Notes: generated from the sequence alone by a model not told the origin. A DNA stretch of 39,345 nt from an uncultured Lachnospiraceae bacterium (GCA_947625875.1 CANQQG010000020.1:1-39345); one strand, 5' to 3'; counted from the stretch's first letter, positions 11,026 to 19,681 are shown. Program-made: numbers and translations.

Positions 11026-11054
11026 ATGATAAAAAGAAAAAGGGGAAATGTCAA
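11026..11054 (-). promoter_or_regulatory. Promoter of the valS T-box transcript
   Basis: Minus-strand TTGACA (11049-11054) is 17 bases from TATCAT (11026-11031). This is a near-consensus promoter placed just upstream of the T-box. Confidence 0.8.
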
Positions 11055-11084
11055 GTTAAATTTTTAAACTCTGTTTTTCCGAAA

Positions 11085-11122
11085 CAAAACTTCGGGGCAA
11101 TAACCGTAAAGATTATTGCCCC
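11085..11122 (-). terminator. Hairpin after the DUF3825 gene, probable terminator
   Basis: GGGGCAATAA and TTATTGCCCC make a perfect 10-bp stem with a nine-base loop (11094-11122). On the minus strand it is followed by GAAGTTTTGTTT, a poor U tract, so termination may be incomplete. It lies about 120 bases after the DUF3825 stop; the bases between show no gene. Confidence 0.6.
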
Positions 11123-11241
11123 AAACATAACACTACGCAACCATTATCAAAATACAACCCTATCTACTAATGCATAACCATATCGTTAACTTATCTAACA
11201 CCTACAGTATATCCATTTTTCATCAAAAAGTCAACTGTTAT

Positions 11242-12045
11242 TTAAGGCTGAAGCCAATAACTGTCCGGACGGGCAATCAATCTCGCATTATTATATGCCA
11301 TTTCCGTTGTAAGACATGTATGCCCATAATAAACAGTTCCATCATCACTCAAAGATAGAACCAGCGCCAAATCCGGTTTATCCGGATTCGTCAAGTATAA
11401 TGGGGCTAACAGTTGGATCTTATCATTGTATAATTGCGGAACGACCGTTTTATAATTAGCTTCTATGCGCTTCTTGACGGACCTGATTGCCCCGTCAATC
11501 AAATTCTGGCAAAACTCTTTCCCATTAGCGCGTAACTGCTCCGGTATTCTCAAAAAGTTTTCTTCATCATACAATATATGGTCCCACTGTGGAATAATGT
11601 CTAACTTAACATCATATATTAACGCACTTGGATCATTAAAATAACTTGCCCTCTGCAAATCCGCCGCCGCAGAATCAGGAATATCTGTAAATTTTATTGT
11701 ATAACTATTGTAAAATGCTGTAAATCTCCACTCCTGAAATCCAGCTATCGGATTTTTTATGCAGAAAAAATAAATCGGCTGCCATGTTTTATCATATAAT
11801 CCTGTATTAAAACAGCCAACTTTTTCATCCATGTAAATATATTTCTGCCTATCATTATCTGAAACTTCCTCTCGTTCTTTCCACAATTTTTCAAACGTAA
11901 AATACAAATAATTTTTCAAAATGCCAAAATCGGATTTTCCTGCATAACTCCATTTTTCAGCCGGTAAATCATTTGTTGCCAACATTTGCAGTCTGTTTGT
12001 AAAAAATTCATAGTTTCCCAAAAAAGCCCAATCCTTTAGACGCAT
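11242..12045 (-). CDS. DUF3825-domain protein
   Basis: 267 residues. The opening MRLKDWAFLGNYEFFTNRLQ and the following EKWSY...ILKNYLYFTFEKL match my memory of the DUF3825 domain, which makes up nearly the whole protein. Later sections include FNTGLYDKTWQPIYFFCIKN and a C-terminal YLTNPDKPDLALVLSL. No signal peptide, membrane segment or classic catalytic motif is visible. I chose ATG 12045 because GGAG lies eight bases before it; a longer frame to 12162 would run into serS in another frame. It is markedly more AT-rich than serS and valS on either side, suggesting later acquisition. It is 55 bases downstream of serS with no terminator seen, so it may be co-transcribed with glyA-serS. The function is unknown. 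Confidence 0.6.
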   Translation of the reverse strand: MRLKDWAFLGNYEFFTNRLQMLATNDLPAEKWSYAGKSDFGILKNYLYFTFEKLWKEREEVSDNDRQKYIYMDEKVGCFNTGLYDKTWQPIYFFCIKNPIAGFQEWRFTAFYNSYTIKFTDIPDSAAADLQRASYFNDPSALIYDVKLDIIPQWDHILYDEENFLRIPEQLRANGKEFCQNLIDGAIRSVKKRIEANYKTVVPQLYNDKIQLLAPLYLTNPDKPDLALVLSLSDDGTVYYGHTCLTTEMAYNNARLIARPDSYWLQP

Positions 12046-12100
12046 AAATGTTTCTCCATTCAAAGTAAATCCGCTTCCCTGCCTGTGCCTCAGCCTTGCC

Positions 12101-13390
12101 TCAATGCTTCGGCACAAGCTTTTCCTGCCCGCCCATATAAGGACGCAGCGCCTCCGGGACATTCACGCTCCCGTCCGCATTCAGGTTATTTTCCAAAAAC
12201 GCGATCAGCATACGCGGCGGCGCAACAACGGTATTATTTAAGGTGTGTGCAAAATATTTGTTTTTATCTGCGCCTTTTACGCGGATCTTCAGCCGCCTTG
12301 CCTGCGCGTCGCCCAGATTCGAGCAGCTGCCGACCTCAAAATATTTTTTCTGGCGCGGCGACCACGCCTCTACGTCGCACGATTTCACTTTTAAATCCGC
12401 CAGGTCGCCGGAGCAGCATTCCAGTGTGCGCACCGGAATATCCAGGCTGCGGAACAGATCTACCGTATTCTGCCAGAGTTTTTCATACCACTGCATGGAT
12501 TCCTCCGGTCTGCAGACAACGATCATCTCCTGCTTCTCGAACTGATGGATCCGGTATACGCCGCGTTCCTCAATGCCATGCGCGCCTTTTTCTTTCCGGA
12601 AACAGGGGGAATAGCTCGTCAGCGTATACGGCAGCTTCTCCTCATCGTTGATCGTGTCAATAAACTTACCGATCATGGAATGCTCGGACGTGCCGATCAG
12701 ATACAGATCCTCGCCTTCGATCTTATACATCATCGCATCCATTTCTTCAAAGCTCATGACGCCCGTCACGACATTGCTGCGGATCATAAACGGCGGCACA
12801 CAGTACGTGAACCCGCGCCCGATCATGAAATCCCTCGCATAGGCGATGACGGCGGAATGCAGCCTCGCGATATCGCCCATCAGGTAATAAAAGCCGTTGC
12901 CTGCCACCTTTCCCGCCGCATCCAGGTCTATGCCGTCAAAACGCTCCATGATCTGCGTGTGGTAGGGAATCTCAAATTCCGGCACGACGGGGTCGCCGAA
13001 TTTTTCGATCTCGACATTGCACGAATCGTCCGGCCCGATCGGAACGGACGGATCGATGATATTCGGAATGACCATCATATCTTTGAGGACTTTTTCCTGC
13101 AGCTCTTTCTCCTGCGCTTCCAGCTCCTCCAGGCGTTTTGCATTTGCCGCCACCTGCGCTTTGACGGCCTCCGCTTCTTCTTTTTTCCCTTCTTTCATCA
13201 GGGCGCCGATCTGCTTTGAGAGCTGGTTTCGGCTCGCCCGCAGCGCGTCCGCTTCCTGCTGCGCCTTCCTTGCCTGCGCGTCCAGTTCTATGACTTCGTC
13301 TACAAGCGGGAGCTTTTTATCCTGAAACTTATTTTTTATATTCTGCTTTACAAGCTCCGGATTTTCCCTTACAAATTTTATATCTAACAT
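12101..13390 (-). CDS. serS: Serine--tRNA ligase
   Basis: Class II synthetase of 429 residues. The N-terminal long coiled-coil tRNA-binding arm (about 30-105, rich in EAQ/KEE heptads) is followed by the catalytic core with motif 2 in FRKEKGAHGIEERGVYRIHQ and motif 3 around GSCSNLGDAQARRLKIRV, ending with PPRMLIAFLENN. It begins 24 bases after glyA stops, so glyA-serS forms a serine-related operon. No T-box precedes serS itself. Confidence 0.96.
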   Translation of the reverse strand: MLDIKFVRENPELVKQNIKNKFQDKKLPLVDEVIELDAQARKAQQEADALRASRNQLSKQIGALMKEGKKEEAEAVKAQVAANAKRLEELEAQEKELQEKVLKDMMVIPNIIDPSVPIGPDDSCNVEIEKFGDPVVPEFEIPYHTQIMERFDGIDLDAAGKVAGNGFYYLMGDIARLHSAVIAYARDFMIGRGFTYCVPPFMIRSNVVTGVMSFEEMDAMMYKIEGEDLYLIGTSEHSMIGKFIDTINDEEKLPYTLTSYSPCFRKEKGAHGIEERGVYRIHQFEKQEMIVVCRPEESMQWYEKLWQNTVDLFRSLDIPVRTLECCSGDLADLKVKSCDVEAWSPRQKKYFEVGSCSNLGDAQARRLKIRVKGADKNKYFAHTLNNTVVAPPRMLIAFLENNLNADGSVNVPEALRPYMGGQEKLVPKH

Positions 13391-13414
13391 CTCACATTCT
13401 CCTTCGCGGCATCC

Positions 13415-14656
13415 TTATTTTAACGGATATTTTGCCGTCAGCGACTGCGTGATGGCAAGCGCTTTTTCCGCCGCCGGCTCACCCTCCCTGATCATCAGGG
13501 CAATCGCTTCCGCAATCCGGTCCATATCTTCCGTATTCATGCCCCGGGACGTCACCGCAGGCGTGCCAAGACGGACGCCGCTTGTTACGGTCGGTTTCTG
13601 CGGGTCGTTTGGAATCGTATTTTTATTTGCCGTAATGTGCGCAAGGTCGAGCCTTGCTTCCACTTCTTTTCCGGTCAGGCCAAAATTCGTCAGGTCTACG
13701 AGCATCAAATGGTTGTCCGTACCGCCGGATACGATCTTTACGCCGCGTTCCATCAGGCCCTTGCAGAGCGCCTGCGCATTGTCCGCGATATTCTGCTGGT
13801 AAACCTGGAAAGACGGCTCCAGCGCTTCTTTTAAGCATACCGCTTTCGCCGCGATCACATGCATGAGCGGGCCGCCCTGGATGCCCGGAAATACGGACTT
13901 GTTCAGTTTATATTTCTTTGCAAACTCCGCGTCTTTGCAAAGGATCATGCCGCCCCTCGGCCCGCGCAGCGTCTTGTGCGTCGTCGTCGTCACGACGTCT
14001 GCATACGGGATCGGCGACGGATGGATGCCCGCGGCTACAAGTCCCGCGATATGCGCCATATCCACCATCAAAAATGCGCCGACCGCGTCCGCCGTTTCGC
14101 GGAATTTCTTAAAATCGATCGTCCTCGCATAAGCGGACGCGCCCGCTATGATCATCTTCGGCTTGCAGGAAAGCGCCGTCTCCATCAGTTTATCATAATC
14201 AATGAAGCCCTCCTCATTTACGCCGTACGGCACGATATTAAAATACGTGCCGGAAAAATTGACCGGGCTGCCATGCGTCAGATGTCCGCCATGGTCAAGG
14301 TTCATGCCCATGACCGTATCGCCCGGCTGCAGCAGGGCGAACTGCACCGCCATATTTGCCTGCGCGCCGGAATGCGGCTGCACGTTTGCGTATTCACAGC
14401 CAAACAGCTTTTTCGCGCGCTCCCTTGCCAGCTCCTCTACCACGTCTACGCACTCGCAGCCGCCGTAATACCGATGTCCCGGATACCCTTCCGCATATTT
14501 ATTTGTCATGACGCTGCCCATCGCCGACATGACCGCCGGGCTCACCCAGTTTTCTGACGCGATCAGCTCAATATGGCTATTCTGCCTGTCCAGCTCCGCG
14601 GTAATCGCAGCCGCGACCTCCGGGTCCACTGCCTGAATATCTTCTAATGTATACAT
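13415..14656 (-). CDS. glyA: Serine hydroxymethyltransferase
   Basis: PLP-dependent enzyme of 413 residues that interconverts serine and glycine and feeds one-carbon units to tetrahydrofolate. Diagnostic stretches are [34 protein letters not shown], the PLP-lysine region [14 protein letters not shown] and [12 protein letters not shown] near the C-terminus. Length is normal for bacterial GlyA. A GGGAGGAGC site precedes ATG 14656. It is first in the operon with serS, driven by the promoter at 14738-14766. Confidence 0.97.
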   Translation of the reverse strand: MYTLEDIQAVDPEVAAAITAELDRQNSHIELIASENWVSPAVMSAMGSVMTNKYAEGYPGHRYYGGCECVDVVEELARERAKKLFGCEYANVQPHSGAQANMAVQFALLQPGDTVMGMNLDHGGHLTHGSPVNFSGTYFNIVPYGVNEEGFIDYDKLMETALSCKPKMIIAGASAYARTIDFKKFRETADAVGAFLMVDMAHIAGLVAAGIHPSPIPYADVVTTTTHKTLRGPRGGMILCKDAEFAKKYKLNKSVFPGIQGGPLMHVIAAKAVCLKEALEPSFQVYQQNIADNAQALCKGLMERGVKIVSGGTDNHLMLVDLTNFGLTGKEVEARLDLAHITANKNTIPNDPQKPTVTSGVRLGTPAVTSRGMNTEDMDRIAEAIALMIREGEPAAEKALAITQSLTAKYPLK

Positions 14657-14737
14657 AAATGCTCCTCCCGTATTTTTTTTCTGTTTATTTTCTGTTCCTG
14701 TGCCTTTGCGCTTTCGTTTGGAACGTATTCAGGCATA

Positions 14738-14766
14738 ATTATAAAGGGAAGGCGTTATAATTGCAA
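14738..14766 (-). promoter_or_regulatory. Promoter of glyA-serS
   Basis: Minus-strand TTGCAA (14761-14766) and TATAAT (14738-14743) with exactly 17 bases between them. The untranslated leader is about 75 bases, with no evident riboswitch. Confidence 0.8.
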
Positions 14767-14792
14767 GTATTAATCTTTCGATCTGACACAAA

Positions 14793-14817
14793 TAGCGCCC
14801 GGAAATTCCGGACGCTA
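14793..14817 (-). terminator. Hairpin after the JAMM/50-aa pair
   Basis: AGCGTCCGGAA and TTCCGGGCGCT form an 11-bp stem (one G-U pair) on the minus strand, followed by ATTTGTGT. It lies 25 bases after the stop of the 50-residue gene. The U tract is weak but the position fits a terminator. Confidence 0.6.
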
Positions 14818-14841
14818 AACGGAACGCCTGATTCTTATGCG

Positions 14842-14994
14842 TTATACAGCTGCAAGTGGCTGCCTTTGTTCTTTTTTTCTCTTTGCTTCTTTTTCCATCC
14901 TTTCAATTTCCGCATCCAGTTCTTCTCTTGACATCTTTTTAATTTCTTCAGGAATAATACATCTGTCATCTGCAAAATACTCTTCTTTTTTCAT
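14842..14994 (-). CDS. Small charged helical protein, 50 residues
   Basis: Begins MKKEEYFADDRCIIPEEIKK and continues with a strongly charged, probably coiled helix (MSREELDAEIERMEKEAKRK) before a short tail ending PLAAV. Its ATG overlaps the TGA of the JAMM-like gene (ATGA at 14991-14994), and a strong GGGAGG lies in the end of that gene, so the two are translationally coupled. No family name can be given with confidence. Its pairing with the JAMM-like protein suggests an adaptor, inhibitor or immunity-type partner, which is inference only. Confidence 0.6.
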   Translation of the reverse strand: MKKEEYFADDRCIIPEEIKKMSREELDAEIERMEKEAKRKKEQRQPLAAV

Positions 14995-15563
14995 GGCTCC
15001 ACCTCCCAAAAATCAATTTTATGGTTTTCTTTCAATTTTTCCAGAGCTTTCCATTGCGCCATATATTCCCCTTGTCCATCTGAAAGAAATCGCTGTACAT
15101 AACGTAAATATAACCCTTCGTTGATTTCTTCATGGGAAACATACTGAATTATTTTTCCATTATGACAAACCACAAATGCAACAAAATATCCGTTTATCAG
15201 CATAGAATTGAAATCTGCAATGCTCGGCGGCATACTGTATGGATGATTATGAAAGGCAATTAACTTTTCCCTCCCTGATATTGTCTTTTTGATTTTATCT
15301 GTATACCTGACGGCGCTCTCCTGCCGCTCGTCCAATGCGCTTGCCACCACTTTACCGGTAATTCCGTCAACCCAGTACATATCTTCAAACTTTGTACCGC
15401 TGCGGTGATTCAGCATTTCCTTGGCCTTTATATATAAGATACGGTTGACACTGATATTGTCTGTAATGCTGTCAAATTTATGCCTGTACGCGCCGCTGTT
15501 AATATAAGCATGATCTATAACAGTTTCCTTGTTTCTGCCATATCTCTGGTATTCTAATGACAC
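14991..15563 (-). CDS. JAMM/MPN-like putative metallopeptidase
   Basis: 190 residues from GTG 15563, which has GGAAGG seven bases before it; the frame runs open to 15662, but that part lies in the secDF terminator. The core has HNHPYSMPPSIADFN, giving His105, His107, Ser114 and Asp117, the arrangement of JAMM zinc proteases, though the gap between the second His and Ser is six residues rather than the usual seven. Glu60 in KFEDMYW may be the catalytic acid. A preceding segment, YINSGAYRHKFDSITDN, resembles domains found beside JAMM modules in phage-head and toxin-related proteins of Firmicutes, from memory. It is AT-rich relative to its housekeeping neighbours and may have been acquired. No toxin or ubiquitin-like partner is next to it, only the 50-residue gene. 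Confidence 0.6.
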   Translation of the reverse strand: MSLEYQRYGRNKETVIDHAYINSGAYRHKFDSITDNISVNRILYIKAKEMLNHRSGTKFEDMYWVDGITGKVVASALDERQESAVRYTDKIKKTISGREKLIAFHNHPYSMPPSIADFNSMLINGYFVAFVVCHNGKIIQYVSHEEINEGLYLRYVQRFLSDGQGEYMAQWKALEKLKENHKIDFWEVEP

Positions 15564-15630
15564 ATCATCACCTTCCGATTTTATTTTACTGCCCGACACA
15601 ATTTCTGTCAATCCTGAACAGCAAATAAAC

Positions 15631-15656
15631 AGGCAGAGGACCCCAATCCCCTGCCT
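15631..15656 (-). terminator. Terminator of secDF
   Basis: CAGGCAGGGGA and TCCTCTGCCTG form an 11-bp stem (one G-U pair) on the minus strand, followed by TTTATTT, 13 bases after the secDF stop. Confidence 0.8.
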
Positions 15657-15669
15657 GCACAAAAAAGCC

Positions 15670-17859
15670 TTACGCTTTTTTCACCTTATTTGCCTTTTTT
15701 ACATTTGCGCCTTTCTTTTTCGGAGAACCCTGGCGAATCTTCATTTCATACCACAGTTCCGTCGCGATACAGATCGAAGAATACGTACCGCTGACAACGC
15801 CGACCATCAATGGCAGCGCAAAATCCTTAATGGACGTCACACCCAGGATATACAGCAGCAGCACCATGACAAAAGTCGTCAGCGACGTGTTGATGGAACG
15901 CGACAGCGTCTGCGTAATACTCTTATCCGCGATCTCCGCAAGCTCGTCCTGCGTTATTTTTGCTTTCAGCCTCATATTCTCGCGGATACGGTCAAACGTA
16001 ACGATCGTATCGTTGATGGAATAACCGAGGATCGTCAGCATAACCGCGATAAACGTAGAGCCGACTGTGATCCGAACAAGCGCATAGCAAGTCAGCACAA
16101 CCAGCACGTCATGGATCAATGCAATGATCGCGCTGGACGCAAACCGGAAATCGCTGAACCGGAACCAGATGTAGATCAGCATCAGGATAACCGCTATGAT
16201 GACCGCCCAGATCGCATCCGACGTCATCTCGCTGCTGATCGTCTGGCTGATGCTCTGGGAAGAGATCGTATTTTCATCCACCCCGTAATTTTCCGTAAAT
16301 ACCTGATTCAACGCCTCGCGCTCATCCAGCGTCAGGTTCCTTGTCTTAAATACAACCTGCGTCGTGCCCGCGACTTTCTGCACCTGCACTTCCGTATTTT
16401 CCACCGCCTTTGTGATCAGCGGCACGATCTCGGAATCAATCTGCGAAAGCTCATAATCCTTGCCCAGATCTACGGTTGTGGAAGTGCCGCCGACAAACTC
16501 AAGGCTGTAATTAAACATACCCTTGCCGCCCGCCTTATGGACTCCCATGCTGACAAAACCGGCCAGAATAATGACAACCGAGATCACAAAGAACACATAC
16601 CGTTTGCCGATAAACCCAACCGCTTTGCGCTCCTTTGCCGTCCCGTAATATTTTACATCTTTAAAACCGATCGCATGCAGCGCATACATCACATAGCGCG
16701 TCACAACCAGCGCAGTAAACATCGAGAGCAGGATACCGATCGCCAGCGTATAGGCAAAGCCCTTTACCGTACCGGAACCTTTGAAAGCCAGCACAGCCGC
16801 CGCGATCAGCGTCGTGATGTTTCCGTCCAGGATCGCCGACAACGCCTTCTGATAACCCGTCCTGATCGCCGTAGCCGTAGACTTGCCAAGCGCAAGCTCT
16901 TCCTTGATACGCGCATTGATGATAACGTTTGCGTCCACCGCCATACCAATGCCAAGGATAATACCCGCGATACCCGGCAATGTCAGCGTAATGTCAAACA
17001 AATAAATAACCGCTACAACCAGCGTGGAGTATGCCAGGAGGCCGAGCGTCGTCGCAACGCCCGCGATCCAGTAGCACGCGATCATGAAAATAATGATCAG
17101 GAGCAGGCCGATCGCCGCCGCCGTCAGCGCCGTAGAGATCGCCTCTTCCCCAAGCTGCGCGCCTACGACCTGCGAGGATAACTCCTGCAGCTCCAGGGAC
17201 AACGAACCGATACGGATCTGCGAAGCCAGCGTACTCGCCTCTTCATAAGAAGCCATGCCTTCGATGACGCCTTTGCCGCCGTTGATCTGCTCATTTACCG
17301 TCGGATTGCTGATCGTCTCACCATCGTATACAATCGGAATATGCTCGCCGACATGATCGCCCGTCAGTTCTGAAAACAGTTCCGCGCCTTCCTCAGTAAA
17401 TGTCAGCTCTACCACAAACTGATTGTTTCCATCCTTTGAGATCGTTCCGGCCTGCGCATCCTCCACATCATCTCCGGTCAGCACGACATTGCCGTCCGGA
17501 TCCTGAAATTCCAGCGAACCCGGCGTTCCGAGATCTTCGAGAATGTCGTTCGCATCCGTAACGCCCGGAATCTCAACGGTGATACGGTCGTCGCCCTCTT
17601 TATATACGGAAGCTTCCGTACTGTAAGCTTCCACACGTTTCTGCAGCTTATAGATCGTGTCACTGATCTGTTCACTCGTTGCATCCTTGTCCACAATCTC
17701 ATACGTAATGCTGACGCCGCCGGCCAGGTCAAGCCCTAAGATGATATTCTGGTTCTCACCCCTGCCCGTCGGCGAGAGGATGAGGGACGCATAATATCCC
17801 AGGCCAAGAATGCAGACCAGGACGATACAGAGTATTGTGGCTCCTTTTCCTTTTTTCAT
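15670..17859 (-). CDS. secDF: Protein translocase subunit SecDF (fused)
   Basis: Fused SecD-SecF of 729 residues, an RND-type membrane protein that uses the proton gradient to help SecYEG pull secreted proteins through. The SecD half has one N-terminal membrane helix, LGLDLAGGVSITYEI, the periplasmic-type domain, then LPGIAGIILGIGMAVDANVIINARIKEE. The SecF half starts near residue 410 with its own helix, FNYSLEFVGGTS, and IRITVGSTFIAVMLTILGYSINDTIVTFDRIREN. The join is in frame and carries no sign of error; fusion is common in Clostridia and Bacillus. It lies 69 bases behind the SCIFF maturase gene. Confidence 0.95.
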   Translation of the reverse strand: MKKGKGATILCIVLVCILGLGYYASLILSPTGRGENQNIILGLDLAGGVSITYEIVDKDATSEQISDTIYKLQKRVEAYSTEASVYKEGDDRITVEIPGVTDANDILEDLGTPGSLEFQDPDGNVVLTGDDVEDAQAGTISKDGNNQFVVELTFTEEGAELFSELTGDHVGEHIPIVYDGETISNPTVNEQINGGKGVIEGMASYEEASTLASQIRIGSLSLELQELSSQVVGAQLGEEAISTALTAAAIGLLLIIIFMIACYWIAGVATTLGLLAYSTLVVAVIYLFDITLTLPGIAGIILGIGMAVDANVIINARIKEELALGKSTATAIRTGYQKALSAILDGNITTLIAAAVLAFKGSGTVKGFAYTLAIGILLSMFTALVVTRYVMYALHAIGFKDVKYYGTAKERKAVGFIGKRYVFFVISVVIILAGFVSMGVHKAGGKGMFNYSLEFVGGTSTTVDLGKDYELSQIDSEIVPLITKAVENTEVQVQKVAGTTQVVFKTRNLTLDEREALNQVFTENYGVDENTISSQSISQTISSEMTSDAIWAVIIAVILMLIYIWFRFSDFRFASSAIIALIHDVLVVLTCYALVRITVGSTFIAVMLTILGYSINDTIVTFDRIRENMRLKAKITQDELAEIADKSITQTLSRSINTSLTTFVMVLLLYILGVTSIKDFALPLMVGVVSGTYSSICIATELWYEMKIRQGSPKKKGANVKKANKVKKA

Positions 17860-17880
17860 TGTTACATCCCTTTCTTTTTT

Positions 17881-17901
17881 CGCGGCGGCGTTCCCCGCCG
17901 C
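17881..17901. other. GC-rich hairpin between the SCIFF maturase gene and secDF
   Basis: GCGGCG and CGCCGC repeats flank a short TTCCC loop. The T tract lies on the plus-strand side only, so for the minus-strand operon it is not a proper terminator. It may be an mRNA-stabilising or processing stem upstream of secDF. Confidence 0.4.
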
Positions 17902-17928
17902 TTTTTCTTTCGCGCCCGCCGCATGGCG

Positions 17929-19290
17929 TTATGCCTGCGCAAGCGCGGCCTTGATCATGATCGCGCACTCGATTCTTTTTCTCTGCAGTTCGCAGCCGAT
18001 ATCGTACGCGTCATGAATATCCCCATGAAAATTATAAGCGTTCGCCGCACAGCCGCCGCTGCAGTAAAACCTTGCAAAACAGTCGCGGCACTTGTCCTTC
18101 GCATAGACATTACAGCTTTTAAACGCATCCGAAATCTGCGTATTTTTTACGCCTTCAAAAACATTTCCCATCAAAAATGCGTCGTTGCCGACAAACTGAT
18201 GGCACGGGTACAGATCGCCCCATGGCGTGACCGCCAGATACTCCGTACCGGAACCGCAGCCGGAAAGCCTTTTTGCCACGCACGGCCCGCCTTCCAGATC
18301 AATCATAAAGTGGAAAAACGTAAAGCCGCGCCCCTCTTTTTCCCGGCGTATCATTTCTTTTGCAAGGCTGTCATATTCCGCAAACAGCTGTGGCAGGTCT
18401 TCCTCGCGAATGGCGTAGTCATCTGTCTCTTTTGCCACGACAGGCTCCACCGAGATCTGCCGGAAGCCCAGATCCGCCAAATGCAGCACGTCCCTGGAAA
18501 AATCCAGGTTATGGTGCGTAAATGTCCCGCGCACATAATAGTTTTCCTGATTCCTGCTGTCCGCAAATTTCTGAAACTTCGGCACGATCGTTTCATAACT
18601 GCCCGCGCCATTCGGGAACGGGCGCATCCGGTCGTTTACCTCCGGCCTGCCGTCAATGCTCAATACGACATTCGCCATTTCCCGGTTTGCAAATTCCATG
18701 ATCTCATCATTCAGCAGCACGCCGTTTGTCGTAAGCGTAAAGCGGAAATTTTTCCCATGGATCTTTTCCTGTTCGCGCCCATACGCCACCAGGTCTTTTA
18801 CAACCTTAAAATTCAGCGTCGGCTCGCCGCCAAAGAAATCCACCTCCAGATTCCTGCGGCTGCCGGAATTTGCAATCAGAAAATCCAGCGCGGCTTTGCC
18901 GACGTCAAACGACATCAGCCCACGGTGTTCTTTATCATGGTACGCGCCTTCCTCTGCAAAACAATAGCGGCACGCCAGGTTGCAGTCATGCGCCATATGC
19001 AGGCAGAGGGCCTTTACAACCGTCGGGCGTTTTGCGAAATCCGCAAGATAGCCCTCGTAACTGTCCGGCGTAAACAGCTCCCCGTTTTTTTTCAGCTCCG
19101 CGATCTCTTCGATCGCCTCTTCGATTTCCTTTACGGGATATCTGTCCTGTAAGGCGGCCTTTATTTCTTCCTTCCCATGCGTCTCATACAGCGGGATCAC
19201 ATCATAAACCACCTCATCGGCCAGATGGACCGCGCCGCTGTTGACATCTAAAACAATATGGAAACCGTTGTTCTCATACTGATGAACCAA
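17929..19290 (-). CDS. scfB: Radical SAM/SPASM maturase of the SCIFF ranthipeptide
   Basis: 453-residue radical SAM enzyme that, in its family, forms thioether cross-links in the SCIFF peptide. The N-terminal part (VHQYENNGFHIVLDVNSGAV) is the RiPP-recognition-like section typical of SCIFF maturases. The radical SAM cluster motif is CNLACRYC near residue 105. The SPASM region with auxiliary iron-sulphur cysteines includes CGSGTEYLAVTPWGDLYPC and KDKCRDCFARFYCSGGC. The start is an unusual TTG at 19290, set by AGGAGG nine bases upstream; the nearby ATG at 19299 is out of frame. The precursor gene lies 141 bases upstream, with a hairpin between. Confidence 0.93.
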   Translation of the reverse strand: MVHQYENNGFHIVLDVNSGAVHLADEVVYDVIPLYETHGKEEIKAALQDRYPVKEIEEAIEEIAELKKNGELFTPDSYEGYLADFAKRPTVVKALCLHMAHDCNLACRYCFAEEGAYHDKEHRGLMSFDVGKAALDFLIANSGSRRNLEVDFFGGEPTLNFKVVKDLVAYGREQEKIHGKNFRFTLTTNGVLLNDEIMEFANREMANVVLSIDGRPEVNDRMRPFPNGAGSYETIVPKFQKFADSRNQENYYVRGTFTHHNLDFSRDVLHLADLGFRQISVEPVVAKETDDYAIREEDLPQLFAEYDSLAKEMIRREKEGRGFTFFHFMIDLEGGPCVAKRLSGCGSGTEYLAVTPWGDLYPCHQFVGNDAFLMGNVFEGVKNTQISDAFKSCNVYAKDKCRDCFARFYCSGGCAANAYNFHGDIHDAYDIGCELQRKRIECAIMIKAALAQA

Positions 19291-19376
19291 ACCGCATATC
19301 CTCCTTCATGAAATCCCCCGCAGTTTCCTTCGCAAACAATTCTGTCCCGAATCCCTGCGCATGCAAACGCACAAAT

Positions 19377-19399
19377 GACCGCACGCTGCGCGAACGGTC
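19377..19399 (-). other. Stem-loop between the SCIFF peptide and maturase genes
   Basis: GACCG-TT-CGC-GCA-GCG-TG-CGGTC forms a stem with a small internal loop and no long U tract. A structure here would suit partial termination or mRNA processing that leaves more peptide mRNA than maturase mRNA. Confidence 0.45.
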
Positions 19400-19431
19400 G
19401 TTTTTATGCCCTTTATCCAATTGTCGTCAGC

Positions 19432-19575
19432 TTATTTGCTCTGCTCACAGGTCTGGTTTCCCACTGTGCAGGAGGTCTTGCATGCTGACTGGCAGGAAGT
19501 CTGACATTCCCCGCAGCCGCCTTTTTTTACTGTCTGCTGCAGTTTTTTCGTATTTAAAGTCTGAATATGTTTCAT
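19432..19575 (-). CDS. scfA: SCIFF (six cysteines in forty-five) ranthipeptide precursor
   Basis: 47-residue precursor, MKHIQTLNTKKLQQTV at the N-terminus, then a core with six cysteines at 21, 24, 28, 32, 36 and 43 (GGCGECQTSC, SACKTSCTVGN). This is the defining pattern of SCIFF peptides, and the maturase follows directly. Cys32 and Thr37 occupy the positions I recall as cross-linked in the clostridial peptide CteA. The leader LNTKKLQQTVKKGG matches the family leader. A GAAAGGAGC site precedes the ATG. The likely product is a thioether-bearing peptide; its biological role is not settled. Confidence 0.95.
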   Translation of the reverse strand: MKHIQTLNTKKLQQTVKKGGCGECQTSCQSACKTSCTVGNQTCEQSK

Positions 19576-19620
19576 TTGTATGCTCCTTTCGTAAATTCTT
19601 AATACACAGTATCGGGACGT

Positions 19621-19629
19621 AGTATAACA
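19621..19629 (-). promoter_or_regulatory. Extended -10 promoter of the SCIFF unit
   Basis: Minus-strand TGTTATACT is an extended -10 element (TGN plus TATACT). The -35 region is poor (TTTCTT at 17 bases). The start of transcription would be about 40 bases ahead of the peptide gene. Confidence 0.55.
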
Positions 19630-19681
19630 TATTTTCTTTCAAAAAGAAAGCCTTTTATTTTAATTTTTCGGATAAAAGCAG

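Noticed and set aside
15564-15662. Longer JAMM-like protein with an apparent hydrophobic N-terminus
   Set aside because: The extra codons lie in the secDF terminator; the GTG at 15563 has a good ribosome binding site.
15529-17181. 550-codon plus-strand frame opposite secDF
   Set aside because: It is a composition artefact of the GC-biased complementary strand; Arg/Asp/His-rich low-quality protein, while secDF is a full-length family match.
17923-19152. 409-codon plus-strand frame opposite the SCIFF maturase gene
   Set aside because: Shadow of a firmly identified radical SAM gene; no ribosome binding site and no recognisable motif.
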